A stretch of DNA of 33,816 bases, taken from Thiobacter sp. AK1. GTDB lineage: Bacteria; Pseudomonadota; Gammaproteobacteria; Burkholderiales; Thiobacteraceae. The stretch lies in contig NZ_JBAJEX010000013.1 of assembly GCF_039822265.1 (NCBI RefSeq), positions 1 through 33,816 on the forward strand, read 5' to 3'. Shown piece after piece: positions 1-8,339 of this stretch; position 1 is the first letter of the stretch, and the number at the start of each line of letters is the position of its first letter. Under the pieces are notes generated by a model. The model was not told where the DNA came from, made no database searches, and was given only the letters and a program-made list of their open reading frames with translations. The position numbers were made by a program, and so were the translations under genes.

Positions 1-829
1 GAGCGGCTATTTTGCTCGGCTGGGTGCCGCCAGGCTGGAAGCCTATCAGGCACGTTAGCGGCGTGTCGGTAGTGAGCCTCTTCCAATGAGACATGAGTCT
101 GAGCGGGGCGCGTGATTCCAACGACAGATGAGTCTGGAATCGGGTAGGCAGGTCCTGCTTGCGCAGGCGGCCGTTGAAGGATTCGACGTAGGCGTTCTGG
201 TTCGGCTTGCCCGGTTGGATCAGACGCAGCTGCACGCCCTGCGCGTGCGCCCAGGCAACCATGGCCTTGCCGCAGAACGCCTTGCCGTTGTCGGTGCGGA
301 TCACCTGCGGCAAGCCCAGCGAGCGCGCCAGACGGTCGAGCACGCGCCCCACGCCAAGTCCGGAGATCGCACGTTCCACCTCGATCGCGACCGCTTCGTG
401 GGTGGCGTCATCGACGATCGTCAGGCACTTGATGACGCGCCCATCGGCGGTGCGGTCGACCACGAAGTCCATCGACCACACCTGGTTAGCCGCACTCGGC
501 CGCACCAGCGGCTGGCGCTCGCCCGGCAACACCTGCTTGCGCTTGCGCCGCCGCACGTGCAGTTTCGCTTCCCGATACAGCCGTTCGACGCGCTTATAGT
601 TCACGCACAGCCCCGCTTGCCTGAGTTTGAGGTGGATCATCCCGACGCCGTAGCCCGTGTGCCGCTGCGCCAGCGCCAGGATCCGCGCCCGCAGCTCACC
701 GTTGCGATCCGGACGCGGCGCATAGCGGTAGGCGCTGGCGCTCATGCGCACCACCGCCAGCGACCGCCGCTCGCTCAGCCCCTTGCGCACCAGATGCCGC
801 ACCAGCGCGCGTCGAGCCGGTGCGGTCAC
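1..829 (-). pseudogene. IS3-family transposase orfB (DDE integrase core), C-terminus replaced
   Basis: Reading the minus strand from the GTG at 829 gives an open frame to the window edge, 276 codons without a stop. It contains an HTH_21-type region and an rve integrase core with all three catalytic residues: Asp in WSMDFV, Asp in RTDNG and Glu in YVESFNGRLR. The D-to-E spacing is about 35 residues. Normal IS407-type OrfB continues past FNGR(L/F)R with roughly 60-70 more residues beginning DECLN. Here the frame continues with unrelated residues KQDLPTRFQTH from about position 160. The frame overlaps the end of orfA in -1, so the full transposase would arise by programmed frameshifting near the AAAAGGGG run at 836-829. 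It is probably non-functional. Confidence 0.75.
81..137. repeat. Two tandem 22-bp direct repeats, likely end of a second mobile element
   Basis: Positions 81-102 and 116-137 are two 22-bp direct copies agreeing at 18 of 22 positions. Both begin TTCCAA and share ATGAGTCTG, and they are spaced 35 bp apart. Repeated transposase-binding sites of about 20 bp near an end are typical of IS21-family elements, so this may be one terminus of such an element. The element itself would lie to the left, mostly outside the window. The adjacent IS3 orfB stops resembling its family at about position 160, which puts the junction between roughly 140 and 160. The family assignment is inference. Confidence 0.4.
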
Positions 830-1140
830 CCCTTTTCTCGCAGGGTGTCTTTGATCACGTCGTTCTCGAACATCTGCTCGGCGAGCAGCTTCCCCAGCCG
901 GGTGTTCTCCGCCTCCAGCGCCTTGAGCCGCGTGGCGTCCGGCACGCTCATGCCGCCGAACTTGCTGCGCCACAGGTCGTACGAGGCTTCGCTGAAGCCG
1001 TGTCGGCGGCACAGGTCCTTGACCGGCAACCCGGCTTCCGCCTCACGCAGAAAGCCGATGATCTGCTCTTCGGTAAACCGCTTCTTCACGTCCAATCTCC
1101 TTGTCGGTGGGCATTGGACTCCAGATCGGCGTGCTACTCA
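155..1140 (-). mobile_element. IS3-family insertion sequence, IS407-group-like, truncated at its 3' end
   Basis: The element carries orfA and orfB on the minus strand in the usual overlapping arrangement. The left end is probably the TGAGTAGCACGCC sequence read on the minus strand from position 1140, just upstream of orfA, since IS407-type ends begin TGA. The right end is absent: orfB homology ends near position 160, shortly after the third catalytic residue, and other DNA follows. The element lies 65 bp beyond the dnaJ stop codon and in the same orientation, so dnaJ transcription could run into it. With the end of orfB lost it is unlikely to move on its own. Confidence 0.7.
826..1089 (-). 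CDS. IS3-family transposase orfA (helix-turn-helix)
   Basis: This 87-residue OrfA begins VKKRFTEEQIIGFLREAEAG, as in IS407-group elements, with a helix-turn-helix (LCRRHGFSEASYDLW) and a leucine-rich C-terminal helix for multimerisation. I choose the GTG at 1089 because AAGGAG ends seven bases before it; a TTG two codons upstream is the alternative. The stop at 828-826 overlaps the orfB start. A run of four A and four G just before the stop is the probable -1 slippage site for an OrfAB fusion. The gene looks intact, although its partner is truncated. Family recognition is by remembered sequence similarity. Confidence 0.85.
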   Translation of the reverse strand: MKKRFTEEQIIGFLREAEAGLPVKDLCRRHGFSEASYDLWRSKFGGMSVPDATRLKALEAENTRLGKLLAEQMFENDVIKDTLREKG

Positions 1141-1204
1141 AATACGGGGGGGACGTCGGCGTGCAGCAAAGGCAGGGAAAGCTCTCATGCCTGGCGCGCG
1201 AAGG

Positions 1205-2314
1205 TTATTGGCCAAAAAACTCCTTCACCTTGTCCATCCAGCGCTTGGCGCGCGGGTTGTTTTCCTCGCCGCGGCTAATGGCTTCCAGCTCACGCAGCAG
1301 TTCCTTCTGGCGCGCATTCAAATTGACCGGTGTTTCGACTATCACGTGGCAATAGAGATCGCCTGGCGTGTGGCTGCGCACACCCTTGATACCCTTGCCG
1401 TTCAGGCGAAACACGCGTCCGCTCTGCGTGCCTTCCGGAATCGTGATGCGGGCATGACCGTCCAGGGTGGGAATTTCCAGCTCACCGCCCAGGGCGGCAG
1501 TGGTGAAGCTGATCGGCATCTCGCAGTGCAGATCGTTGCCATCGCGCTTGAAAACTGGGTGCTCCTTGAGGTGTATCACGACGTAGAGATCGCCCGGTGG
1601 TCCACCATTGACACCGGCTTCGCCTTCGCCGGAAAGGCGGATGCGGTCGCCCGCATTCACGCCAGCGGGAATCTTCACCGCGAGCGTCTTGTGTTTCTTC
1701 ACGCGTCCTGCGCCGTGACACTGGTGACAGGGTTCGGCGATGATCTTGCCGCTGCCATGGCAGGTGGGACAGGTTTGCTGGATGGAGAAGAAACCCTGCT
1801 GCATGCGCACCTGGCCGTGGCCACCGCACATGGAGCAGGTCATGGGTTGAGTGCCGGGCTTGGCGCCAGTGCCGCCGCAGGTGGCGCAGGTTTCCATGGT
1901 GGGAACACGGATGCGCGTCTCGGTGCCGTGCGCGGCTTCCTCCAGGGTGATCTCCAAGTTGTAGCGTAGGTCCGCACCGCGATAGACATTGCTGCGCCGC
2001 CCGCCGCCACCGAACAGGTCACCAAAGATGTCCGCGAAGGCATCGGCGAAACCGCCGAAACCGTGCTGAAAGCCGCCACCCAGGTTGGCATCGACGCCAG
2101 CATGTCCGTAGTGGTCGTAGGCCGCGCGTTTATTGGGGTCGCTCAGAGTCTCGTAGGCTTCCTTGACCTCCTTGAACTTCTCCTCGGCCTCCTTGTTCCC
2201 CGGATTGCGGTCCGGGTGGTATTTCATGGCCAGCTTGCGGTAGGCTTTCTTCAGTTCGTCCTCGGAGGCGTCACGGCTGACGCCGAGCACTTCGTAATAG
2301 TCGCGTTTGGACAT
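1205..2314 (-). CDS. dnaJ: Chaperone protein DnaJ (Hsp40)
   Basis: DnaJ is the cytoplasmic co-chaperone that delivers unfolded clients to DnaK and stimulates its ATPase. The protein is 369 residues, usual for the family. It shows an N-terminal J domain ([11 protein letters not shown]) with the essential HPD at 33-35, a Gly/Phe-rich linker ([20 protein letters not shown]), and four CxxCxGxG zinc-binding repeats: [24 protein letters not shown] and CHQCHGAG. The C-terminal substrate-binding domains follow. I choose the ATG at 2314 because [11 protein letters not shown] is the family N-terminus; an in-frame GTG at 2326 adds four residues. It lies 87 bp downstream of dnaK. The gap holds a hairpin repeat and no obvious promoter, so it is probably cotranscribed with dnaK. 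Confidence 0.98.
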   Translation of the reverse strand: MSKRDYYEVLGVSRDASEDELKKAYRKLAMKYHPDRNPGNKEAEEKFKEVKEAYETLSDPNKRAAYDHYGHAGVDANLGGGFQHGFGGFADAFADIFGDLFGGGGRRSNVYRGADLRYNLEITLEEAAHGTETRIRVPTMETCATCGGTGAKPGTQPMTCSMCGGHGQVRMQQGFFSIQQTCPTCHGSGKIIAEPCHQCHGAGRVKKHKTLAVKIPAGVNAGDRIRLSGEGEAGVNGGPPGDLYVVIHLKEHPVFKRDGNDLHCEMPISFTTAALGGELEIPTLDGHARITIPEGTQSGRVFRLNGKGIKGVRSHTPGDLYCHVIVETPVNLNARQKELLRELEAISRGEENNPRAKRWMDKVKEFFGQ

Positions 2315-2336
2315 TCGTTCGTACACCTTACAGACG

Positions 2337-2387
2337 CAGAGGCACAGAGCGTACAGAGAAACCGTTCTCTGCGGCTCTGTGCCTCTG
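2337..2387. repeat. Hairpin repeat, copy 1 (CAGAGGCACAGAGC family), between dnaK and dnaJ
   Basis: Fourteen bases at 2337-2350 (CAGAGGCACAGAGC) are perfectly inverted at 2374-2387. A second inner arm, CAGAGAA at 2354-2360, pairs with TTCTCTG at 2365-2371. The result is a long nested hairpin in the dnaK-dnaJ spacer. The sequence is related to the hairpin between carA and carB (14994-15055). Similar CGCAGAGG-rich palindromes occur in intergenic spaces of various proteobacteria (general recollection). It lacks a T-run, so it is more likely an mRNA-stabilising or processing structure than a terminator. Confidence 0.8.
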
Positions 2388-2401
2388 GGGGCGAGGTTTG
2401 A

Positions 2402-4318
2402 TTATTTGTTGTCTTTGACTTCCTCGAACTCGGCGTCCACCACGTCCTCGTCCGCCTTCCCGCCCCCGGCCTTGCCAGAGGCTTGTTGGCCGCCCCCCTG
2501 CTGCTGAGCGTACATCTGCTCGGCCAGTTTGTGCGAGGCCTGGGCCAGGGCATTCATCTTGGACTGGATGGCGTCCTTGTCGTTGCCCTTGATGGCCTCC
2601 TCGGCGTCCTTGATCGCGGCCTCGATCTTGGCCTTTTCGTCGGCGCTAATCTTATCGCCCTGCTCGGCGAGCGTCTTCTTCACCGAGTGGATGAGCTGGT
2701 CGCACTGATTGCGCGCTTCCACCAGCTCGCGCTGCTTGTGGTCCTCGGCGGCGTGAGCCTCGGCGTCCTTCAGCATGCGCTGAATTTCCTCCTCGGTTAG
2801 ACCAGAGTTGGCCTTGATGGTGATCTTATTCTCCTTGCCGGTCGCCTTGTCGCGAGCAGACACGTGCAGGATGCCGTTGGCATCGATGTCGAAGGTGACC
2901 TCGATCTGCGGCACCCCGCGCGGCGCGGGCGGAATGCCCTCCAGATTGAATTGGCCAAGGCTCTTGTTGCCCGCCGCCATTTCCCGTTCACCCTGCAGCA
3001 CGTGGATGGTCACGGCGGTCTGGTTGTCGTCCGCCGTGGAGAACACCTGAGTTGCCTTGGTGGGGATGGTGGTGTTCTTCGGGATGAGCACAGTCATCAC
3101 GCCACCCAAGGTCTCGATGCCCAGTGACAGCGGGGTGACGTCGAGCAGCAGCACATCTTTCACCTCGCCCTGGAGCACGCCGGCCTGGATTGCCGCGCCG
3201 ATGGCCACCGCCTCGTCGGGGTTCACGTCCCGCCGCGGCTCCCTGCCAAAGAACTCCTTCACTTTTTCCTGCACCTTGGGCATGCGGGTCTGGCCACCCA
3301 CCAGGATCACGTCGTCGATGTCGGAGACTTTGATGCCCGCATCCTTGATGGCGATCTTGCACGGCTCGATGGTGCGCTCGATCAGGTCTTCCACCAGGCT
3401 TTCGAACTTGGCGCGCGTGATCTTCACGTTCAGATGCTTAGGTCCGGTGGCGTCCGCGGTGATGTAGGGCAGGTTAACCTCGGTCTGCTGGGCGGAGGAC
3501 AGCTCGATCTTGGCCTTTTCCGCAGCTTCCTTGAGGCGCTGCAGAGCCAGCATGTCCTTGCGCAGGTCTATCCCCTGTTCCTTCTTGAACTCGTCGGCCA
3601 GGTAGTCGATCAGGCGCTGGTCGAAGTCCTCGCCGCCCAGGAAGGTGTCGCCATTGGTGGACAGCACCTCGAACTGGTGCTCGCCTTCTACTTCCGCGAT
3701 TTCGATGATGGAAATGTCGAAGGTGCCACCGCCCAGGTCATACACTGCGATCTTGCGGTCGCCTTCCTTTTTGTCCAGGCCGAAGGCCAGGGCCGCCGCA
3801 GTGGGCTCATTGATGATGCGCTTCACCTCGAGGCCGGCGATGCGGCCCGCGTCCTTGGTGGCCTGGCGCTGGGAATCGTTGAAGTAGGCGGGCACGGTGA
3901 TCACCGCTTCCGTCACCGGCTCGCCGAGATAAGCCTCGGCGTCACGCTTGAGCTTGCGCAGCACCTGCGCCGACACCTCGGGCGGCGCCATTTTCTTGCC
4001 ACGCACCTCTACCCAAGCATCGCCGTTGTCGGCCTTCACGATCTTGTAGGGCACCAGGCTGATCTGTTTTTGCACCGCTGCTTCGTCGTAGCGCCGGCCG
4101 ATCAGACGTTTCACGGCGAACAGCGTGTTCTGGGGATTGGTGACCGCCTGCCGCTTCGCCGGCGCGCCCACCAGGATTTCGCCGTCTTCCGTGTAGGCGA
4201 CGATGGAGGGCGTGGTGCGTGCGCCCTCGGAATTCTCGATGACCTTGGGTTTGCCTGCCTCCATGATGGCCATGCAGGAGTTGGTGGTACCGAGGTCAAT
4301 GCCGATGATCTTTCCCAT
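2402..4318 (-). CDS. dnaK: Chaperone protein DnaK (Hsp70)
   Basis: DnaK binds hydrophobic stretches of unfolded proteins in an ATP-dependent cycle with DnaJ and GrpE. The 638-residue protein has the standard length. The ATPase domain opens [15 protein letters not shown] and carries the Hsp70 signatures [14 protein letters not shown] ([13 protein letters not shown]) and [13 protein letters not shown]. The substrate-binding domain follows [17 protein letters not shown], and the lid ends in a Gly/Gln-rich tail with the acidic terminus [19 protein letters not shown] lies at SD distance from the ATG. A sigma-32-type promoter sits in the 99-bp grpE-dnaK gap (4361-4389), so dnaK can be transcribed independently of grpE. 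Confidence 0.99.
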   Translation of the reverse strand: MGKIIGIDLGTTNSCMAIMEAGKPKVIENSEGARTTPSIVAYTEDGEILVGAPAKRQAVTNPQNTLFAVKRLIGRRYDEAAVQKQISLVPYKIVKADNGDAWVEVRGKKMAPPEVSAQVLRKLKRDAEAYLGEPVTEAVITVPAYFNDSQRQATKDAGRIAGLEVKRIINEPTAAALAFGLDKKEGDRKIAVYDLGGGTFDISIIEIAEVEGEHQFEVLSTNGDTFLGGEDFDQRLIDYLADEFKKEQGIDLRKDMLALQRLKEAAEKAKIELSSAQQTEVNLPYITADATGPKHLNVKITRAKFESLVEDLIERTIEPCKIAIKDAGIKVSDIDDVILVGGQTRMPKVQEKVKEFFGREPRRDVNPDEAVAIGAAIQAGVLQGEVKDVLLLDVTPLSLGIETLGGVMTVLIPKNTTIPTKATQVFSTADDNQTAVTIHVLQGEREMAAGNKSLGQFNLEGIPPAPRGVPQIEVTFDIDANGILHVSARDKATGKENKITIKANSGLTEEEIQRMLKDAEAHAAEDHKQRELVEARNQCDQLIHSVKKTLAEQGDKISADEKAKIEAAIKDAEEAIKGNDKDAIQSKMNALAQASHKLAEQMYAQQQGGGQQASGKAGGGKADEDVVDAEFEEVKDNK

Positions 4319-4360
4319 GATGTTTTCCTTTTCAGTGGTCTCGAAATACGGTTAGCGCCT

Positions 4361-4389
4361 AGATGGGGGCCTCGCCAGGCGCTTTCAAC
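4361..4389 (-). promoter_or_regulatory. Sigma-32 (RpoH) heat-shock promoter for dnaK
   Basis: On the minus strand GTTGAAA (4389-4383) is followed after 14 bp by CCCCATCT (4368-4361). The known RpoH consensus is CTTGAAA, 11-16 bp, CCCCATNT. The -10 half matches fully and the -35 half in six of seven positions. Transcription would start about 35 bases before the dnaK ATG. Not tested beyond reading the sequence. Confidence 0.85.
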
Positions 4390-4417
4390 CCGAAGCGGCC
4401 GGGCAAGCCGCCCCTTG

Positions 4418-4960
4418 CTACCCCTGCTTGGCCTTGGCCACGGTCACCAGGGCCGGACGCAGCAGACGTTCGTGGAGCTGGTAGCCCTTCTGCATTACCT
4501 GGGTGACGGTGTTGGGTTCCTGCTCTGACTCCACCATGGCCATGGCGTCGTGCAGATTGGGATCGAATTTCTCTCCTGCTGGGTTGACTTCCTGGATATG
4601 GAACTTGTCGAACACGCTGGTGAGCTGCTTGAGCGTAAGCTCCACACCCTGACGCAGGCTCTCCAGGGTAGCGTTCTCCACCGCCAGGGCCATTTCGAGG
4701 GCGTCCTTTACCGGCAGCAGCTCGCGGGCGAAGGACTCGATGGCGAACTTGCGCGCCTTCTCCACCTCTTCCACGCTGCGTCGGCGCACATTCTCGGTCT
4801 CGGCCTTGGCATACATCCAGGCATCGTAATGCTCCTGGGCCTTGCGTTCGGCCTCGCGCAAGAGTTCTTCGAGGCTGGGCATGACCTCGGGCGCGTGGTG
4901 ATCGGACGGTTGGTTCTGGATCGTTTCGGTTTGGTTCTGGCTGGTTTCCTGATCGGACAT
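4418..4960 (-). CDS. grpE: Nucleotide exchange factor GrpE
   Basis: GrpE releases ADP from DnaK and so resets the chaperone cycle. The 180-residue protein has an acidic, Gln/Asn-rich N-terminus, a long helix (LLREAERKAQEHYDAWMYAKAETENVRRRSVEEVEKA) that forms the dimer stalk, and the C-terminal beta domain ending in the GrpE signature (GYQLHERLLRPALVTVAK). The ATG at 4960 is chosen because GGAGG ends five bases before it; an in-frame TTG at 4972 would swallow that SD. It is the first gene of the grpE-dnaK-dnaJ cluster and has its own heat-shock promoter at 4986-5013. Confidence 0.97.
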   Translation of the reverse strand: MSDQETSQNQTETIQNQPSDHHAPEVMPSLEELLREAERKAQEHYDAWMYAKAETENVRRRSVEEVEKARKFAIESFARELLPVKDALEMALAVENATLESLRQGVELTLKQLTSVFDKFHIQEVNPAGEKFDPNLHDAMAMVESEQEPNTVTQVMQKGYQLHERLLRPALVTVAKAKQG

Positions 4961-4985
4961 GGGTTCCTCCAAGGGTTCCGATGGC

Positions 4986-5013
4986 GTATGGGGACGAATG
5001 GCCTTATTTCAAG
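4986..5013 (-). promoter_or_regulatory. Sigma-32 (RpoH) heat-shock promoter for grpE
   Basis: On the minus strand CTTGAAA (5013-5007), a perfect RpoH -35 element, is followed after 13 bp by CCCCATAC (4993-4986), seven of eight against CCCCATNT. The start point would fall about 20 bases upstream of the grpE ATG. This is the stronger match of the two heat-shock promoters in the cluster. Confidence 0.88.
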
Positions 5014-5170
5014 AGGGGCCCATGGGACGAGCCGGGTGGGAAGGCGCCATCTGGCTTACCACGAGCCGTGCAGCGGTGGGCTGAGGCTGCCCAAGGTTTG
5101 GCTGGTACGCCAAGCGTCTGACAAGGCTAAGGCAGGCGCCACGGGCGCAGCGTCATTGCGGCGCGAGCGG

Positions 5171-5210
5171 GCGCCCCGCTTTTCCGCCACGTTGGGGACT
5201 ACCGGGGCGC
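5171..5210. other. Inverted repeat downstream of hemH
   Basis: GCGCCCCG at 5171-5178 is inverted as CGGGGCGC at 5203-5210 with a 24-base loop, starting about 12 bases past the hemH stop. There is no T-run, so it is at most a weak or Rho-assisted 3' end for the hrcA-hemH transcript. The rest of the 5014-5221 gap shows no gene. Confidence 0.3.
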
Positions 5211-5221
5211 GGGAGCCTACA

Positions 5222-6319
5222 CTAGTCGGCCGCGCCCAAGGCCAGGGCGCGGGTGCGGGAGGCTTGCGCCTCCCGGGCTAATGCCTGCGGGGCTTCGTCC
5301 AGCCAGCCGGAAAGTTGGCCGAGCGTGATGTCGGCCAGAGCGCGGATCCAATCTGGGCGTTCGTTGGGGCAGGGTATGTAGTGGAATTCACGGCCACCAG
5401 CGGCGAGAAACGCGGTCTTCGCCTCGACGGCGATTTCCTCCAGGGTTTCCAGACAATCGGCGAGGAAGCCTGGGCAGATCACGTCCACCCGCCCGACACC
5501 CTGACGCGCCAGGGCCTCGAGGGTGGGTTGGGTATAGGGTGTGAGCCACTCGGCGCGGCCGAAGCGGGACTGGAAGGTGAGCTGCCAGGCATCTGGCGCC
5601 AGTCCGAGGCTTTCCGCCAGCAGGCGCGCCGTCTTCTGGCACTCACAGTGGTAAGGATCGCCCTTGTCCAGAGTGAAGCGGGGCACGCCATGAAAGCTCA
5701 TGATCAAGCGGTCCGGCCGGCCATGGGCGGCCCAGTGAGCGCGCACGCTCTCGGCGAGCGTGGCGATGTAGCCGGGATGGTCGTGAAAGTGCTTGATGAA
5801 GCGTAGCTCCGGCGGGTTGCGCAGCCGCTTGATAGTATCCGCCACCGCGTCGAAGACGCTGCCGGTGGAGCTGGCGGCATACTGGGGATAGAGGGGTAGG
5901 ATGAGGAGCCGGCCGCAGCCGGCCGCCTTCATCTTGAGGAGCGTGGTCTCGATGGAAGGCACGCCGTAGCGCATGGCGTAATCCACCAGCAAAGGGGTGC
6001 GCGTGCGCTCGCCGAGATAGCCCTTGAGTAGCGTCGCCTGGCGTTGCGTGTGCACCAGTAGCGGCGAGCCTTCCGGCGTCCAGATGCTGGCGTATTTTTG
6101 CGCCGACTTGCGCGGACGGGTGGTGAGGATGAAAAGGTGCAGGATCGGCCACCACAAAAGGCGCGGAATTTCGATCACGCGCGGGTCGGACAGGAACTGC
6201 TGGAGATAGGGGCGCAGCGCCTCGCTCGTGGGGGCGGCAGGCGTGCCCAGGTTCACCAGCAGCACGCCCACGCGGGAAACGGTACCATGACGAAAGGGCG
6301 GTTCAGGCAGATAGCGCAT
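5222..6319 (-). CDS. hemH: Ferrochelatase HemH
   Basis: Ferrochelatase inserts Fe2+ into protoporphyrin IX, the last step of protoheme synthesis. The 365-residue protein begins [12 protein letters not shown] and shows [11 protein letters not shown], the catalytic histidine in IMSFHGVP, and the iron-site glutamate region [12 protein letters not shown]. The C-terminal block [14 protein letters not shown] is typical. The ATG at 6319 shares its A with the hrcA stop (TGATG), which indicates translational coupling to hrcA. The C-terminus is somewhat extended (LARE...[10 protein letters not shown]). The open frame upstream of 6319 is hrcA read in another frame, not a HemH extension. Confidence 0.97.
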   Translation of the reverse strand: MRYLPEPPFRHGTVSRVGVLLVNLGTPAAPTSEALRPYLQQFLSDPRVIEIPRLLWWPILHLFILTTRPRKSAQKYASIWTPEGSPLLVHTQRQATLLKGYLGERTRTPLLVDYAMRYGVPSIETTLLKMKAAGCGRLLILPLYPQYAASSTGSVFDAVADTIKRLRNPPELRFIKHFHDHPGYIATLAESVRAHWAAHGRPDRLIMSFHGVPRFTLDKGDPYHCECQKTARLLAESLGLAPDAWQLTFQSRFGRAEWLTPYTQPTLEALARQGVGRVDVICPGFLADCLETLEEIAVEAKTAFLAAGGREFHYIPCPNERPDWIRALADITLGQLSGWLDEAPQALAREAQASRTRALALGAAD

Positions 6320-7335
6320 CAGTGGTAGGAGAGGGCGCTGGAAAGCAGCTTGGCCGTGATGTCCACGATGGGGATGACACGATCGTAGGCCATGCGCGTC
6401 GGGCCGATCACGCCCACCGTGCCCACCACCCGGCCGTTCACTTCGTAGGGCGCGGTGACCAGGCTGCACTCGTCCAAGGGCATGACGCCAGATTCGCCGC
6501 CGATGAAGATCTGCACGCCCTGGCTCTGTTGGCCCAAGGCCAAAAGCTGCATAAGCTCGGTCTTCTGTTCGAAGATGGAGAACAGGCGCTTGAGCCGGTC
6601 CAGATTGGCCGAGAGATCCTGCACTTCCAAGAGCTTGCCTTCACCGGAAAGCACGCACTGGTCCTCGGCTTCGGAAAGCGCCGCGCTGCCCGCTTCCAGC
6701 GCTGCGTTCATCAGGGCGATCACGTCCTGGCGCAGGGCCTTGAGCTCGTCCTGAATGGCCTGCTTCACTTCGTCCAGGGTGCGGCCGGCGTAGTTCTGGT
6801 TGAAGAAATTGGCGGCCTCCGCGAGCTCGGTGGCGCTAAAGGCCTTGTCCGGGATGAGGATGCGGTTTTGCACGTTGCCGTCGGTGGATACCAGGATCAT
6901 CAGAATGCGCCGCTCCGACAGGCTTAGGAACTCGATGTGGCGCACGGCGGTGCTGCGCTTGGGCGCCATCACCACGCCGGCAAAGTGGGTGAGGTCGGAC
7001 AATAGCCGCGAGGCCGAGGCGATCAAGCGCTGGGGATCCGAGGTGTCCAGCTTGCTCTCCAGCGCCTGTACGGCCTCGCTGGGCAACGGCTGCACCGTGA
7101 GCAGGCTGTCCACGAACAGGCGGTAGCCGCGCGGCGTGGGGATGCGTCCGGCGGAGGTATGGGGACTGGTGACGAAGCCGAGGTCTTCCAGGTCGGCCAT
7201 CACGTTGCGGATGGTCGCCGGCGAGACGTCCAGCCCGGAATAACGGGACAGGGTGCGCGACCCCACGGGCTGACCCTCGGCGATGTAGCGTTCCACCAGG
7301 GTTTTGAGCAGGACCAGAGAGCGCTTGTCGAGCAT
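6319..7335 (-). CDS. hrcA: Heat-inducible transcription repressor HrcA
   Basis: HrcA represses class I heat-shock genes by binding the CIRCE inverted repeat, and depends on GroEL for its active fold. The 338-residue protein opens [29 protein letters not shown], the winged helix-turn-helix DNA-binding domain, with [17 protein letters not shown] as the recognition region. A GAF-like dimerisation domain follows, ending [19 protein letters not shown]. The ATG at 7335 fits the family N-terminus. No good SD is seen, but a TAGAAT sequence lies seven bases upstream, so hrcA could be leaderless like nadK (inference). It is divergent from nadK with 97 bp between them. No CIRCE copy is visible in the window, so its target is probably groESL elsewhere. 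Confidence 0.96.
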   Translation of the reverse strand: MLDKRSLVLLKTLVERYIAEGQPVGSRTLSRYSGLDVSPATIRNVMADLEDLGFVTSPHTSAGRIPTPRGYRLFVDSLLTVQPLPSEAVQALESKLDTSDPQRLIASASRLLSDLTHFAGVVMAPKRSTAVRHIEFLSLSERRILMILVSTDGNVQNRILIPDKAFSATELAEAANFFNQNYAGRTLDEVKQAIQDELKALRQDVIALMNAALEAGSAALSEAEDQCVLSGEGKLLEVQDLSANLDRLKRLFSIFEQKTELMQLLALGQQSQGVQIFIGGESGVMPLDECSLVTAPYEVNGRVVGTVGVIGPTRMAYDRVIPIVDITAKLLSSALSYH

Positions 7336-7394
7336 GGCCACGATTCTACCGATTCCTGAACCTTTAGGAAGTTCCGCCGCGACCCAGGGCCGAT

Positions 7395-7423
7395 CGGACA
7401 AAGCCCGGGGTGGTCGCTATAAT
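7395..7423 (+). promoter_or_regulatory. Sigma-70 promoter of nadK, with predicted start at the ATG
   Basis: CGGACA (7395-7400, four of six to TTGACA), a 17-bp spacer, and a perfect TATAAT (7418-7423). A start 7 bases after the -10 falls at about 7430-7431, two or three bases before the nadK ATG at 7433. This suggests a leaderless mRNA. Confidence 0.7.
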
Positions 7424-7432
7424 CACGTGATC

Positions 7433-8305
7433 ATGCGTTTTCCGTTCAAGACCGCGGCCCTGGTGGGCAAGTACAACAGCAGGGAGATCGGTAGTGCCCT
7501 GCTGCGCCTGGCCGATCATCTCGCTCAGCGGGGTCTGCGTGTGGTCATCGCCACCCAGACCGCCGAGCGGGTCGGTATCGCAGGCTTCGAGACCGCCACG
7601 CTTGCCGAGATCGGCCATCTCGCCGATTTGGTGGTGGTGTTCGGTGGCGATGGCACCATGCTCTCCATCGCCCGTATCCTGGCACCCTATGACGTGTCGG
7701 TGGTGGGGGTGAATCAGGGCCGATTGGGGTTTCTCACCGATGTCTCCCTGGATACCATGATCCAGACGCTGGATGAGATGCTGGCCGGGGAGTTCGTCGT
7801 GGAAGACCGTTTCTTGCTGGATGCAGTGGTCAGGCGCGATGGCCAGATCCTGCATGAGGCCCGTGCCTTCAATGACGTGGTGGTGTCCAAGGGCGCGGCG
7901 GGACGGCTCATCGAGCTGGAAGTGTTCATCGATGAGCAGTTCGTCTATAGCCAGCGCTCCGATGGCTTGGTGATCGCCTCGCCCACGGGTTCCACCGCCT
8001 ATGCCCTGTCGGCGGGCGGGCCCATCCTGCATCCCACGTTGGAAGCCATCGCTCTCGTGCCCATTTGCCCCCATACTCTGTCCAACCGGCCCATCGCCGT
8101 CAACAGCCACTCCCGCGTTGAAGTGCTGGTGATCCATGCCGACGACTGTTGCGCCAACCTGGACGGCCAGCACCGGCTGGAGCTGAAAGTGGGCGACCGC
8201 GTGGAGGTGAGCGGCTCCATGGAAACCGTCCGTCTGCTCCATCCCAAGGGCCATAGCTACTACGACATGCTGCGCCAGAAACTCCACTGGGGCGAGAAAC
8301 TGTGA
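7433..8305 (+). CDS. nadK: NAD kinase
   Basis: NAD kinase phosphorylates NAD to NADP with ATP or polyphosphate in the cytoplasm. The 290-residue protein starts MRFPFKTAALVGKY, as in beta- and gammaproteobacterial NadK. It carries the family motifs VVFGGDGTMLSIAR (GGDGT phosphate loop), NQGRLGFLTDV, and SDGLVIASPTGSTAYALSAGG. There is no SD before the ATG, and the promoter -10 box ends only nine bases upstream, consistent with leaderless translation. An in-frame extension upstream to 7304 overlaps hrcA and is not family-like. It is 34 bp from recN and probably cotranscribed with it, a common pairing. Confidence 0.97.
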   Translation: MRFPFKTAALVGKYNSREIGSALLRLADHLAQRGLRVVIATQTAERVGIAGFETATLAEIGHLADLVVVFGGDGTMLSIARILAPYDVSVVGVNQGRLGFLTDVSLDTMIQTLDEMLAGEFVVEDRFLLDAVVRRDGQILHEARAFNDVVVSKGAAGRLIELEVFIDEQFVYSQRSDGLVIASPTGSTAYALSAGGPILHPTLEAIALVPICPHTLSNRPIAVNSHSRVEVLVIHADDCCANLDGQHRLELKVGDRVEVSGSMETVRLLHPKGHSYYDMLRQKLHWGEKL

Positions 8306-8339
8306 CGCGTGCCGGCTTTGTCAAAAGCGACGCCTGACC

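Noticed and set aside
2..58. Short frame ending in a stop at 56-58 that could be the tail of a protein from the left
   Set aside because: Only 18 residues (SGYFARLGAARLEAYQAR) are visible and I do not recognise them; it could be the end of the neighbouring element's gene but cannot be supported.
128..1969. Long plus-strand open frame opposite the IS3 genes and dnaJ
   Set aside because: It mirrors real minus-strand genes in GC-rich DNA, has low-complexity His/Arg/Ala composition and no family features. The same holds for the long antisense frames over dnaK, carA, carB and ftsH.
7336..7432. Possible CIRCE operator in the hrcA-nadK gap (GGAAC-N9-GTTCAGG)
   Set aside because: Only four or five bases of each arm pair and the sequence does not match TTAGCACTC/GAGTGCTAA.
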